From positions 1-64,000 of the forward strand of contig PBNY01000035.1 in NCBI GenBank assembly GCA_002723385.1: a DNA stretch of 64,000 nucleotides, read 5' to 3'. This stretch comes from Oceanospirillaceae bacterium (GTDB lineage: Bacteria; Pseudomonadota; Gammaproteobacteria; Pseudomonadales; Oceanobacteraceae). Positions 50,799-60,153 of the stretch are shown one piece after another. Below the pieces are notes generated by a model. The model was not told the origin of the DNA, ran no database searches, and saw only the letters and a program-made list of their open reading frames with translations. Positions within the stretch are counted from its first letter, which is position 1. Each line of letters opens with the position of its first letter. The position numbers and the translations under genes are program-made.

Positions 50799-51215
50799 TT
50801 GTCCCGTTTTAACGGACTCCTTTTACACAACAAAAGGTGCCCAATACCAGCCTACAGAAACCAGAAAAAAACCAGGCAATACTCGCTCGAATTCAAGAGA
50901 TCAGCGGTTGAAGTGTGCCTGGAAGAGGACGTTCAGGTGCAGGAAGTTGCCACTCGTTTGGACATCTCCCCCTTCATGCTGTCACGATGGCGAAAAGAAT
51001 ACCGGGAAGGTCTGTTGAAGCCTTCTCGACCACCATCGAAAACAGTGAAACCGACCGTGAGCAAAACGAAGAAAACCGTTCCTGGCAAATCCACAGAATC
51101 CAGTGAACTGCGCAAGCTCAAGCGCGAAAATGAACGCCTGAAGAAGGAGCCGGATCTGGTAAAAAAGTGGCAACGGTTTCTCGCGGAGAAAGAGAAGAAC
51201 GATACCGATTCATAA
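50799..51215 (+). pseudogene. IS3-type transposase OrfA of a degraded element
   Basis: A 138-residue frame with the OrfA helix-turn-helix (RQYSLEFKRSAVEVCLEEDVQ, VATRLDISPFMLSRWRKEYREG) and a basic Lys/Ser/Thr-rich linker leading to a leucine-zipper-like ELRKLKRENERLKKEPDLVKKW. The orfA looks intact but the orfB partner is truncated, so the element cannot transpose on its own. The element ends are not both recognisable. Confidence 0.75.
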
Positions 51216-51373
51216 GCGAACATCATCATCGCTTTTGCGTGGTGTATTTGTGCCGGTGGCTTGGCGTTTCCCGTAGTGGTTATTACCAGTGGATCAGACC
51301 AGAGCCAACGGCAAGAGAGGCCTCTGATCTGAAGCGTATTAGTGAGCTGTCGCAGGAAAATCATTTTGAACAT
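51167..51373 (+). pseudogene. truncated IS3-type OrfB
   Basis: About 70 codons match the OrfB N-terminus (YRFISEHHHRFCVVYLCRWLGVSRSGYYQW), reading in another phase from orfA, then the sequence passes into the IS5-type fragment. The catalytic domain is absent. Confidence 0.7.
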
Positions 51374-51547
51374 GAGCAGGGTGTCTGAACGAGGATGGCC
51401 CTTGTTGGATGAACGAGGCATGCGGATCTTGCTGAGAAAAGGCCTGAAAGCCGCCCAATCGACGAGTTCATTGATTTTGGCGAGTGGATCGTTGTGCTGA
51501 TCCAGTTTGTCGTTCAGGTTATCAAAGTCGAAGAATCCGGGTTGCAT
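51361..51547 (-). pseudogene. N-terminal fragment of an IS5-family transposase
   Basis: The minus-strand frame starts at 51547 with MQPGFFDFDNLNDKLDQHND, then LAKINELVDWAAFRPFL and a KGHPRSDTLLMFKMIFL segment typical of IS5-family transposases before it runs into the IS3 orfB remnant. The DDE core is missing. The exact junction is not certain to within some 15 bases. Confidence 0.7.
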
Positions 51548-51670
51548 AGTGTGTGGCCGTTGTTGCCTGAAGCGGTGTGGAAGTGTGTCAAAAGGTGACT
51601 AAATAGATGGGCCCTTTAGGAAAGACTTGGCCCTAATCAGGGGAAGGTTACAGAGGGGTACACAGAGAAT

Positions 51671-53680
51671 TCATTTTTTTATAAATTTTAAAAAAAACCT
51701 GATTCCTCTTCTCAGGGTTGGCATTTTAGAAGATCCTTTATGCTTCCATTTATTCAGATACGCAGTGACCTCTTCTGGGGTAGCATAGGCAGAAGAGTTT
51801 TTATTAGTATAGAGTGGATAATTGACCAGAGCACCCGCACATAATTCGGTAACTGTCAGATTTCGACCTCTTCTTTTATTCAGAGAGTAGTCTTTGGTCA
51901 GCCCCCAGCCAGAATAAAATGGCTGCCCATAACAGTAGACAGCTTTGTTTCTTATCAGAGCTTCAAACCCCATTAATGAAGTCATCGTATGTACTTCATC
52001 GATTTGCTCGAGCATCTGCATACCATCAGCATTCAGTACTACTTCGTCGCACAGTCGATCCAGCTCATTCCAATCACTGTCTTTTTTTCTCAGGCCAGCT
52101 ACTACATCAGGATGAGGTTTGTATACGATATAGCAATCCGGGTTATGGCGGCGCACCGTTTTGAGGAGTTCGGAATTACTTCTTATGTTTTGACACCCGA
52201 GTTTTATTGAAGCATCGCTAGGCACTTGCCCTGGAACCAGAAGTACTTTCTCATTAATATTCTTTGGTCGCTTCCACTCACTTCCTGATAGGTTGTATTT
52301 GGATAGTTTGCTTTCGATGATTGACTTTCTTAATCTGTCAGCTCTTTGCAGTTCAGTTTCTGACCATTGATACTCTGAAAGAATTTTTTCGAGCCGTGAC
52401 GGGCGTGTTGCATCATAATAAATGCCCATGTCATCAATCACCCATGACAATGGTTTAATAAGATCGGCACCTAATCCTGATGATCTTAAAAAGCCATCTT
52501 CTATCCTCAATACGTGTTTACAGTTTGAAGGTGCTTCGTTACTGCCCCAAACGACAGCAGTGGCATTTGCTGGACAGCGGTTACGATTTCTCACGAAGTT
52601 GATTGTAGAGCCATCAAGAAACTGGCGAACGAATGGTTTTTTCCATCTAGAGAATCCTATTGCATATATAGGTGCGCCATATTCTTGGATTCTTGATCGG
52701 TTTTTTCTTTGAAGTCCAATCCATCTTAGTATCTTTTCTACCTCACATGACTGTCCGGTGTCCGGGTCAATGTAGTGAGAGTATTTGATTAGTGTCGACG
52801 CTACCAGTTGTTGTAATGAGATATCTCTTGCTTTTCGACGATCTACGCTGGTTCCTCGATCATCTGTGAGTCCCCATCCCGCGTAAAACGGAGCGCCAAA
52901 ACAGGTCACTGGCTTTCCCCAGATAAGTGCCTCAAACCCGACCTGTGAAGTCACAACATAGACGTGGTTTGAGTTTTTTATGAGTTCTACCGGATGACAG
53001 GCTTCATTAATGACTTTAATACGATCGTTCGAGACGAGTTCATCAAGTGCGAAATGTCCGTATTTCGAACGAGTAAATGCATCGGGGTGAACTTTAACCA
53101 GTACAGTCTTTTCTGGGTGCTCCGCAAGTGCGGAATTAAGTGCCATTTGGAAGCTGTTTGAATCTGCCAAACCATATTCGATGGATGAATCGCCAGCGAC
53201 TTGATCGATAACCAGTACATACTCATTTGGAAGATGGCCCTTGTATTCTGGGGATGCGTTGTACTTGGATACCCGGTTTTCTTTCCATAGACTGATCAGT
53301 TTTTCCGCTCTTGCGGTTTCTTCTGCGGTTAATGGTTGTTCTATTAGTCTCTCGAGACGAGATGTTGTTTGGGCGTCATAATAAATGCCGATATCATCCA
53401 CGACTAACGAAACTGAAGTATCTTCTCGTTCAATGGAGCGAATAAAACCGTCTTCCAGAAGCAGAAACGATTCGTTGTTTTGCTGAGCTTTTTTTTGAGC
53501 ATCTTTGCCACTACGCTTTCTCCCCCAGCCCAACCAGCATCTGTGCCTATTTGAAGGTGTCGAATTGATGCAGTGTTTCTGGATTGCCTGGACAACAGGG
53601 TGTTTGCTGATGGGTCGAGAAGTAAATTTCAGTGAACCAAGGTTTGATAACACAATTTTTTCATCTTGGATCTGGCTCAC
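51671..53680 (-). CDS. kpsC: KpsC-like capsule polysaccharide Kdo transferase
   Basis: A 669-residue protein made of two homologous halves, as in KpsC, which builds the poly-Kdo linker between the lipid anchor and group 2 capsule. Half one has FLLLEDGFIRSIE, VVDDIGIYYDA and SQVGFEALIWGKPVTCFGAPFYAGWGLT; half two has LRIEDGFLRSSGLG, VIDDMGIYYDATRPSRLE and SLMGFEALIRNKAVYCYGQPFYSGWGLT. It lies on the opposite strand to the other capsule genes. Its usual partner kpsS is not seen nearby unless the product of 48508-50130 fills that role. A basic C-terminal tail (LRRGIRFFLKFIKK) may contact the membrane. Confidence 0.92.
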   Translation of the reverse strand: MSQIQDEKIVLSNLGSLKFTSRPISKHPVVQAIQKHCINSTPSNRHRCWLGWGRKRSGKDAQKKAQQNNESFLLLEDGFIRSIEREDTSVSLVVDDIGIYYDAQTTSRLERLIEQPLTAEETARAEKLISLWKENRVSKYNASPEYKGHLPNEYVLVIDQVAGDSSIEYGLADSNSFQMALNSALAEHPEKTVLVKVHPDAFTRSKYGHFALDELVSNDRIKVINEACHPVELIKNSNHVYVVTSQVGFEALIWGKPVTCFGAPFYAGWGLTDDRGTSVDRRKARDISLQQLVASTLIKYSHYIDPDTGQSCEVEKILRWIGLQRKNRSRIQEYGAPIYAIGFSRWKKPFVRQFLDGSTINFVRNRNRCPANATAVVWGSNEAPSNCKHVLRIEDGFLRSSGLGADLIKPLSWVIDDMGIYYDATRPSRLEKILSEYQWSETELQRADRLRKSIIESKLSKYNLSGSEWKRPKNINEKVLLVPGQVPSDASIKLGCQNIRSNSELLKTVRRHNPDCYIVYKPHPDVVAGLRKKDSDWNELDRLCDEVVLNADGMQMLEQIDEVHTMTSLMGFEALIRNKAVYCYGQPFYSGWGLTKDYSLNKRRGRNLTVTELCAGALVNYPLYTNKNSSAYATPEEVTAYLNKWKHKGSSKMPTLRRGIRFFLKFIKK

Positions 53681-53801
53681 TGGCCTGGCTCCTTGGCATT
53701 GGAAAATGGTTGGCTTGCGACTATAGCAAATCTGGCTACCGCAGCCATATTATCAGAAACGTTGGTGCCCGCCGTGGTGTCATTCATCAGGAGTTCTTTG
53801 G

Positions 53802-54866
53802 GTGGAAAGTTATTCTAGTCTGCTCGTTAGTGGCGCTGCGGGTTTTATCGGCTCCAATTTTGCTCGATATTGGTTTGGCCGTCATCCAGAGTCCAATGTT
53901 GTTGTTCTAGATGAGCTGACTTATGCCGGAAGTATGGCCAATCTCCAGATTGTACAAGACGAGCCGGGCTTTCGGTTTGTGCAGGGCAACATTCTGGATA
54001 CGCCGCTGGTAGAAAAACTCCTTGGCGAGTTCGGGGTTGATTGCATCATCAATTTTGCTGCTGAAAGCCATGTTGATCGTTCCATTATAGATCCATTCTT
54101 GTTTTATCGAACCAATGCTGAAGGAACCCTGTCGCTTTTGTCCGCCGCCTTGAATGTTTGGGGTGAGGAAGCCGAAGGCAAGCGTTTCCTTCAGATCAGC
54201 ACGGATGAAGTATACGGAAGCCACTCTGGTGAAGGTGCCCCATTTACTGAATCGAGTCCGTGCTGGCCGGGGAATCCATATTCTGCGAGCAAAGCCGCAG
54301 CGGATAGTTTGGTTGTGGCCTATCACAACACCTATGGCATGGATACGGTAATTACTCGGAGTTCCAATAACTATGGTGCCAATCAATTTCCTGAAAAGCT
54401 GATTCCCAAGTCAATTGAGCGCATCCTCAATGATGAATCGATTCCGGTTTACGGTAACGGTCTCCATCGTCGAGACTGGATTTATGTGGACGACCACGCA
54501 CGAGGAGTTGAACTGGCGCTCCATCATGGCAAGAGTGGTCACTGTTACAACCTGTGTGCCGGTCAAGAGATCAGCAATATTGAATTGGTTCGAGAGCTTT
54601 GTCGCTGTATTAGTAAGGTCTTTGAATCGGAGCCAGAGCTGGTTGATTTGTTTCCAAAGGCAAAGAGAGCTGCCATGGGCCAGGCTCAACACCTGATTGC
54701 ATTTGTAGCAGATCGACCGGGACATGATCTGGCGTACACCATGAGCATGGCGCGGGCGCAGGAAGAGCTGGGTTTTGAACCTCAGGTGTCTCTGGCTGAT
54801 GGATTGGAGCGGACGGTTCGGGCGTATCTGCATCGGGCAGCGAGGCTGCAACAGGTGGATACTTGA
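53802..54866 (+). CDS. rmlB: dTDP-glucose 4,6-dehydratase
   Basis: A 354-residue extended-SDR enzyme: NAD-binding SGAAGFIGSNFARYW, DELTYAGSMANL, NFAAESHVDRSI, LQISTDEVYGS, the YSASKAAAD catalytic pair, and RSSNNYGANQFPEKLIP with VYGNGLHRRDWIYVDDH. It converts dTDP-glucose to dTDP-4-keto-6-deoxyglucose for rhamnose-type sugars. The start is a GTG with AGGAG 8 bases upstream. No rmlA, rmlC or rmlD is adjacent. Its last 257 bases overlap, in antisense, the 3' end of the opposing yibQ-like gene, suggesting a junction created when the capsule-side DNA arrived. Confidence 0.92.
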   Translation: MESYSSLLVSGAAGFIGSNFARYWFGRHPESNVVVLDELTYAGSMANLQIVQDEPGFRFVQGNILDTPLVEKLLGEFGVDCIINFAAESHVDRSIIDPFLFYRTNAEGTLSLLSAALNVWGEEAEGKRFLQISTDEVYGSHSGEGAPFTESSPCWPGNPYSASKAAADSLVVAYHNTYGMDTVITRSSNNYGANQFPEKLIPKSIERILNDESIPVYGNGLHRRDWIYVDDHARGVELALHHGKSGHCYNLCAGQEISNIELVRELCRCISKVFESEPELVDLFPKAKRAAMGQAQHLIAFVADRPGHDLAYTMSMARAQEELGFEPQVSLADGLERTVRAYLHRAARLQQVDT

Positions 54867-55608
54867 GCGTTTCTTTCAGGCTGACCAGTTCTATTTGGCC
54901 CTCCAGTTCGGTCAGCCGTGTCTTCAGAAAAGCAATTGTTTCCGGATAGGGATGGCCGATGATGACGGTGAGGTCTTTCTTTCGGGCACGGCGAAGTGCC
55001 TGATTGAATTGTCTGGCGAGGGCTGATTCTTCGGTGTCATTGTCCAGAAAGACGTGTCGCCTCAGGTTCGGGATGTCAGCTTCAATGGCGGCTTGCTGAG
55101 CGACGGTTTTGACGGTGGTGCGGCTATCAATAAAGAACAGTCGTTCCTCTTTGGCAACTTCCATAATGGCCTGCATGGCTGGCTCGACTTCGGTCAAAAA
55201 GCTGCCCATGTGATTGTTGAATCCGGATGTATATGGAATTGAGTCCAGGCTGCTGCGCATGATCTGCTTCATCTGGTTGCTCGCCATGGTGTTTTCCAGT
55301 CCGCCGGGGCCGAGCTTGGCAAATGAATGGCTGGTCATGGGCAGGTGCAGCATGATGGTGTGACCCGCTTGATGGGCTTTCCTGGCATATTCCTGTGCAT
55401 GTGGTGTGTGCGGGAGATAGGCGAGATTCAATGGGCCAGGCAGCTCAAGCACGTCCTGACAGCCACGCTGGTGGTAACCCAGATCGTCGATGATGATGGC
55501 CAGTTTTGCTTTTTCCGCCAGTGCCAGTTCAGGCCACAGGCTGGTTGCGAGGGAGAGAGTGAGTGACAACCACCAGCTTGGGTGGTTGTCGTGTTTCGGG
55601 AGTTTCAA
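54610..55608 (-). CDS. yibQ: YibQ-like divergent polysaccharide deacetylase
   Basis: A 332-residue periplasmic protein of the divergent polysaccharide deacetylase family (DUF610). A signal peptide ends at ELALA. Conserved stretches are KLAIIIDDLGYHQRG, PLNLAYLPHTPHA, AGHTIMLHLPMTSH, GFNNHMGSFLTEV, FFIDSRTT and VIIGHPYPETIAFL. The function is undefined but the gene is usually beside envC and the protease, as here. The family normally ends near LKETLKYPP; about 85 further Pro-rich residues (ending IQRPY) are read from the antisense strand of rmlB, so the native stop was probably lost. It starts 8 bases past the protease stop. Confidence 0.85.
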   Translation of the reverse strand: MKLPKHDNHPSWWLSLTLSLATSLWPELALAEKAKLAIIIDDLGYHQRGCQDVLELPGPLNLAYLPHTPHAQEYARKAHQAGHTIMLHLPMTSHSFAKLGPGGLENTMASNQMKQIMRSSLDSIPYTSGFNNHMGSFLTEVEPAMQAIMEVAKEERLFFIDSRTTVKTVAQQAAIEADIPNLRRHVFLDNDTEESALARQFNQALRRARKKDLTVIIGHPYPETIAFLKTRLTELEGQIELVSLKETLKYPPVAASLPDADTPEPSAPIHQPETPEVQNPALPAPAPCSWCTPDHVPVDLLQMQSGVEPGPWQLSLPLETNQPALAPIQRPY

Positions 55609-55616
55609 TGCGGGTC

Positions 55617-56924
55617 TTACCCTTCCTGAGTCTTTCCGGCGCGAACAATGGTCATGCCACGCAACAAGGTATGGGCTTCGTAGAGCTGGAAATCACGTGT
55701 TAGTAATTCACCCGGCGTCGGTCTGTTGCTTTTGGCGTTTTCCTCGTCGCCATCTTCGGGATTACTCAAATGCCCCTGTAAGTCCGCTTCTTTCAGGCGT
55801 CGTACACTTTTGCGCGGAGTAACGTCGCTTTGAGCCACTACAATGTCTGGCTCGATGCCCTGGGCCTGAATAGAGCGACCTTTGGGAGTGAAGTAGCGCG
55901 CGGTGGTCAGTTTGACCGCCTTGTTGTTGGCCAGAGGCAGCACGCTTTGCACCGAGCCTTTACCAAACGAGCGAGTTCCCAGAATAATGGCGCGGTGATG
56001 ATCTTGCAGAGCGCCCGCAACAATCTCTGAAGCAGAAGCCGATCCACCATTGATCAGAACCACCATTGGCAGGTCTCCGCCGCTGGTTTCTGGCGTTGCG
56101 TGGTAGCGCAGTTCCGAGTCAGTGGCGCGTCCTTCGGTGTAGACGATCAGGCCTTCTTCAAGAAAGGCGTTGCTGACGTCCACTGCTGCGCCCAATACCC
56201 CACCGGGGTTGTTGCGCAAATCCAGCACCAGACCGTTCAGTTCATCCTGGTCTTGCCACTTTTTGATCTTTTTCACCAGTTCTTCCCCGGTATGGGACTG
56301 GAACTGGGTAATGCGCAGATAACCGATGCCGTTGCTGAGCATATCGCCACGAACACTGGCCACCTTGATCACCGCTCGCTCCAGCTCGAAGTCGAGTAAC
56401 TCGGATTCGTCCTGGCGGCGAACTTCCAGCTGAATGGTCGAGCCGGGAGTACCTCGCATGGTCTCAACGGCTTCCGAAACCGACATGCCCATCACCGACT
56501 TTCCATCCAGCGTCACGATCAGGTCACCGGGTAAAATACCGGCGCGTTCAGCAGGTGTATCGTCGATTGGGGATACCACCAGAATAAGACCGTCCTGCTG
56601 GCTGATTTCTATACCAAGGCCGCCAAACTCGCCAGTGGTGTGCTCCTGAAGATCGCTGAAGGCATCGGGTTGCAAATAGGTTGAGTGCGGGTCGAGAGAT
56701 CGCAGCATGCCCTGAATGGCATAGCTGAACAGCGTCTCGTCATCGATCTCCTCGACATAGGCGCTGCGAATACGCTCAAACACTTCGGCGAAGTTGCGCA
56801 GTTCCTCTATCGGCATTGGCCGGGGTTCCACGTCCGTCTCGGCTGCGGCGGGCTGATGATGATCGGCGTAGGCGGGAATAACTAGGCCCAGAGAGAGAGC
56901 CAGGGTAACCAGAGTCCGTAACAT
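55617..56924 (-). CDS. ctpA: S41-family carboxy-terminal processing protease
   Basis: A 435-residue exported protease. Signal peptide MLRTLVTLALSLGLVIPAYA, an N-terminal helical region, a PDZ domain at about 90-175 (GLGIEISQQDGLILVVSPIDDTPAERAGI), and the S41 core with GVLGAAVDVSNAFL, the nucleophile region NGGSASASEIVAGAL and the general-base Lys in FGKGSVQSV. It trims or degrades envelope proteins, often in connection with peptidoglycan hydrolases. It sits in the envC-ctp-yibQ run, downstream of envC. Confidence 0.92.
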   Translation of the reverse strand: MLRTLVTLALSLGLVIPAYADHHQPAAAETDVEPRPMPIEELRNFAEVFERIRSAYVEEIDDETLFSYAIQGMLRSLDPHSTYLQPDAFSDLQEHTTGEFGGLGIEISQQDGLILVVSPIDDTPAERAGILPGDLIVTLDGKSVMGMSVSEAVETMRGTPGSTIQLEVRRQDESELLDFELERAVIKVASVRGDMLSNGIGYLRITQFQSHTGEELVKKIKKWQDQDELNGLVLDLRNNPGGVLGAAVDVSNAFLEEGLIVYTEGRATDSELRYHATPETSGGDLPMVVLINGGSASASEIVAGALQDHHRAIILGTRSFGKGSVQSVLPLANNKAVKLTTARYFTPKGRSIQAQGIEPDIVVAQSDVTPRKSVRRLKEADLQGHLSNPEDGDEENAKSNRPTPGELLTRDFQLYEAHTLLRGMTIVRAGKTQEG

Positions 56925-57015
56925 GGGGTGTCTCGATGTCGATGGTGTCTGCAGAATGGCATAAAAGCCAAAGGCTTAACAAGCAAAGGGGGCGTCAGTC
57001 GTGAACCGGTCGCTA

Positions 57016-58146
57016 TCAGCGTTTCAGCCATACTGCCGGGTCTTGCGGACGCCCCTTGTAACGGATTTCAAAATACACCCGAGGTTCCGTAACGCCGCCA
57101 CTTTGACCGCTGGTGGCGATCATTTCTCCCTGGTTGACCCAGCTGCCAACGTCATAGAGCAGTGCTTCGTTGTGGGCGTAGAGTGTCAGGTAGTCGTCGC
57201 CATGATCGATGATCATCAGCAAGCCGAAACCTCTCAAGATACCGGAGTACACCACCTGGCCATGATGGACGGCTTTGACGGGAGTGCCTTCAGGGACGTC
57301 GATCATCCAGCCTTGCCAGCGACCAACACCCTCCTGATTACGTTGTCCAAAGGCGTGCAGTACACGTCCACCAACGGGCTTGGGCAGTTTGCGTTTGAGA
57401 GATTTAAACGGGCGGGCATCGGCTTTCTGGGTGCTGTTTTCGACCAGTGAACGCACTTCATCCAGCAGTTTTTCGAGGCGTTTCTGATCGGCTTCTTTTT
57501 GGTTCAGGCGTTGCTTCTGGCTGCTGATTTCCTGCTGAAGACTGGCGAGCAGCTGCTTTTGCTTATGCTTTTTCTTTTGTACCGCGAGGCGCTGACGCGA
57601 GAAGTCGGCACGGGTGGCGTTCAGAGCGTCTTCGTGTTCATGAATGACGTCTTCGATACGCGACAGCTTGTCCAGCTCTAGCATGGTCTCCTGAATCTGG
57701 GCCATACGAGCACGGTTGAAATAACGGAAGTAGGTCAGCATGCGCTGGGCCTGCTGCGGGTCGTCCTGGTTCAGAAGCAGTTTGACCGGGCCTTCGCTGC
57801 CGACCCGATGGGCGGCTTGCAGCTGCTGTTTCAGCCGAAGGCGATAGCTGGCCTGCAGCTCATCGAGCTGCCGCTGCTCCTGTCGGAGCTTTTTTAGGCG
57901 GGCCTGCTCCTCCTCAAGCTTGCGTTTGGTCGACTCTATCTTGTGGGTCAGTTCAGCGATTTCATTGTTGGTCGTGCCGAGCTGGGAGTGAATCTTGCTG
58001 TGTTCATCGCTGGCTTCATTGAGCCAGCGCTGAAGCTTGGCGATGTCCGCCCGCAACGCTTCCAGCTCCGCTTCACTGTTGGCGAAGACCGGGTTGGAAA
58101 CGCAGAGTAATACCAGCAAGGCACTGGTGAGTGCGGTGCGGATCAT
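57016..58146 (-). CDS. envC: murein hydrolase activator EnvC
   Basis: A 376-residue periplasmic protein. A signal peptide ends at SNPVFA, a long coiled coil spans about residues 25-235 (rich in Glu, Gln, Lys and Arg), and the C-terminal LytM/M23 domain reads GRVLHAFGQRN, DVPEGTPVKAVHHGQVVYSG, GFGLLMIIDHGDDYLTLYAH and WVNQGEMIATSGQSGG. As in EnvC, zinc-ligand positions of active M23 peptidases are not conserved, so it activates amidases at the division site rather than cutting murein. It is downstream of gpmI. Confidence 0.92.
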   Translation of the reverse strand: MIRTALTSALLVLLCVSNPVFANSEAELEALRADIAKLQRWLNEASDEHSKIHSQLGTTNNEIAELTHKIESTKRKLEEEQARLKKLRQEQRQLDELQASYRLRLKQQLQAAHRVGSEGPVKLLLNQDDPQQAQRMLTYFRYFNRARMAQIQETMLELDKLSRIEDVIHEHEDALNATRADFSRQRLAVQKKKHKQKQLLASLQQEISSQKQRLNQKEADQKRLEKLLDEVRSLVENSTQKADARPFKSLKRKLPKPVGGRVLHAFGQRNQEGVGRWQGWMIDVPEGTPVKAVHHGQVVYSGILRGFGLLMIIDHGDDYLTLYAHNEALLYDVGSWVNQGEMIATSGQSGGVTEPRVYFEIRYKGRPQDPAVWLKR

Positions 58147-58163
58147 GGTGTTGCCCTTGTGGG

Positions 58164-59696
58164 TTATTCGTAGCTCACCAGGCTTTGACCGGTCATTTCA
58201 GCCGGTTGCTCAAGCCCCATCATGGTCAGCAGGGTAGGCGCAATATCGCACAAACGACCTTCGCTGATGCTGCCTTGTTCGCGTTCTGTGACATAAACCA
58301 GATTTACCGGGCCTGTGGTGTGTTGGGTCATCGGACGGCCCTGGTCATCCAGCATCTGTTCGGCGTTGCCGTGGTCAGCTGTGATCAGACACTCACCACC
58401 GGCAGCCAGAATCGCCTCGGTCACCTGGGTCAGCGCGTCATCGATCGCTTCGGCGGCTTGAACAGCGGCATCGTAGACACCGGTGTGACCGACCATGTCG
58501 CCATTGGCGTAGTTACAGACGATCAGGTCGTATCCACCGTTCTGGATGGCATCGACCAGCTTTTCGGTCACTTCCGGAGCGCTCATTTCCGGCTTCATGT
58601 CGTAAGTCGCGACGTCCGGTGATTTGATCAGTACGCGGGTTTCGCCGTCGTACTCGGCTTCACGACCACCGGAGAAGAAGAAGGTTACATGAGCGTATTT
58701 TTCGGTTTCAGCGATGCGCAGTTGCTTCATGCCGAGGTTGGAAACGTATTCACCCAGACCATTCACCAGTGTTTCTGGCGGGAACGCACAACTGGCCGGA
58801 ATATCCGCCGCGTACTCGGTCATCATGACAAAGTCCGACAGCGCAGGACGAGCCTTGCGTTCGAAACCATCGAAGTTGTCATCAACAAAGGCACGTGTCA
58901 GTTCGCGAGCGCGGTCAGGGCGGAAGTTGAAGAAGATGATGCTGTCGCCGTCTTTGACCGGCGCTGCTTCGCCAATGCGGGTGGCTTGTACGAATTCGTC
59001 GTTTTCATCACGCTCATAGGCCGCAGCCAGTGCTTCTGCGCCGTTAGCGGCAGAAAACGGTGCTTCACCTTCGCTCATCAACTGATAAGCCGGTTCAACG
59101 CGATCCCAGCGATTGTCGCGATCCATGGCGTAGAAGCGACCCACAATACCGCTCAGGCGTGCATTGCCCAGCTCGGCACAGGCCGCTTCAGTAACAGCGA
59201 TGGAATCGGCGGCAGAGCGAGGTGGCATATCGCGGCCATCCAGAATGCCGGTCACATAGACATTGTCCAGATCACGGTCTTTGGCCATCTTCAGTAGCGC
59301 CACCAGATGCTCTTCGTGGGAGTGAACACCGCCCGGAGACAGCAAGCCGGTCAGATGCAGGGCACCGCCAGCGGCCTTGGCCTTGTCCATCGCAGCGACC
59401 AGAGCGGCGTTCTGCTGCAGTTCGCCATCGCTGATGGCTTTGTTAATCCGGGTGTAGTTCTGGTAAACGATGCGACCTGCGCCCAGATTCATGTGGCCCA
59501 CTTCGGAGTTACCCATCTGACCGTCCGGTAGCCCCACCGCTGCCCCCGAAGTCTGGATCAGAGCGTTGGGAAAACGATCCAGCAATGCATCCCAGGTTGG
59601 CGTATCCGCGTTGGCAATGGCGTTGTTGTCGGTTTCAGTTCGATGGCCCCAGCCATCCAGAATGATCAGGGCAACAGGTGCCGGGCGAGTGGACAT
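58164..59696 (-). CDS. gpmI: 2,3-bisphosphoglycerate-independent phosphoglycerate mutase
   Basis: A 510-residue cytoplasmic metalloenzyme that interconverts 3- and 2-phosphoglycerate. It has LIILDGWGHR, the phosphoserine loop QMGNSEVGHMNLGAGR, TGLLSPGGVHSHEEHL, GILDGRDMPPRSA, FFNFRPDRARELT, NYANGDMVGHTG and LITADHGNAEQM, all Mn2+ and substrate ligands of the family. The ATG at 59696 gives the canonical length; the frame is open upstream without a family match. It heads the gpmI-envC-ctpA-yibQ run. Confidence 0.94.
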   Translation of the reverse strand: MSTRPAPVALIILDGWGHRTETDNNAIANADTPTWDALLDRFPNALIQTSGAAVGLPDGQMGNSEVGHMNLGAGRIVYQNYTRINKAISDGELQQNAALVAAMDKAKAAGGALHLTGLLSPGGVHSHEEHLVALLKMAKDRDLDNVYVTGILDGRDMPPRSAADSIAVTEAACAELGNARLSGIVGRFYAMDRDNRWDRVEPAYQLMSEGEAPFSAANGAEALAAAYERDENDEFVQATRIGEAAPVKDGDSIIFFNFRPDRARELTRAFVDDNFDGFERKARPALSDFVMMTEYAADIPASCAFPPETLVNGLGEYVSNLGMKQLRIAETEKYAHVTFFFSGGREAEYDGETRVLIKSPDVATYDMKPEMSAPEVTEKLVDAIQNGGYDLIVCNYANGDMVGHTGVYDAAVQAAEAIDDALTQVTEAILAAGGECLITADHGNAEQMLDDQGRPMTQHTTGPVNLVYVTEREQGSISEGRLCDIAPTLLTMMGLEQPAEMTGQSLVSYE

Positions 59697-60153
59697 AGTG
59701 ATTACACCGTGAATAAGAATTTTGACGGGCATCGATTGTACTGAAACCCTGCTCCAAGGCACAGCCTGCCGACCTGACAATCCTGTCTGTCGTATCGGCA
59801 AACTCTCGGGGAATCCCGAAATGATCCGAACACGGGGAAATTCTTGAGCCGACCATCGCCGGTGAGCCTGCATGGATGTACTTGCAGTGTGCTGGTGAAG
59901 AGTTTGCCGGGAGGCAGGTCTATGGCGTGATCTCTGGGCTAAAAGGAAAGTGTCCGGGGTAAAAGGAACGTGACGCTGTGCTATGCCATCGAAAGAACCA
60001 ACACCATAGGCACATAGGCTGTCATCAAATTGTCACGGCGGCATGTGGCAATGCGTTGCAGTTTTCCATGCGCAGTTTTTCACCAGCCTGCTAGAGGCGT
60101 TTCAGGCTAGGCGCTATACTGCGCGCTGATTTTTTACCGACGTTGAAAAAGTT
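59697..60153. other. divergent promoter region between gpmI and the rhodanese gene
   Basis: These 457 bases separate divergent genes. A good -10 hexamer TATACT lies at 60115-60120, 34 bases before the rhodanese start; a matching -35 is not clear. No gene or RNA was recognised in the rest. Confidence 0.4.

Larger units (their letters stand above)
50790..51655. mobile_element. mosaic of insertion-sequence remnants
   Basis: Three pieces are joined here: an IS3-type orfA and the start of an orfB (50799 to about 51370, plus strand); the first part of an IS5-type transposase gene on the minus strand (about 51370-51547) with its upstream sequence; and a solitary IS end, CCTAATCAGGGGAAGGTTACA (about 51629-51649), nearly identical to the right end of the intact element at 3405-3425. 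The junctions show nested insertion and deletion. The patch separates the capsule plus-strand genes from the oppositely oriented kpsC. Confidence 0.75.
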
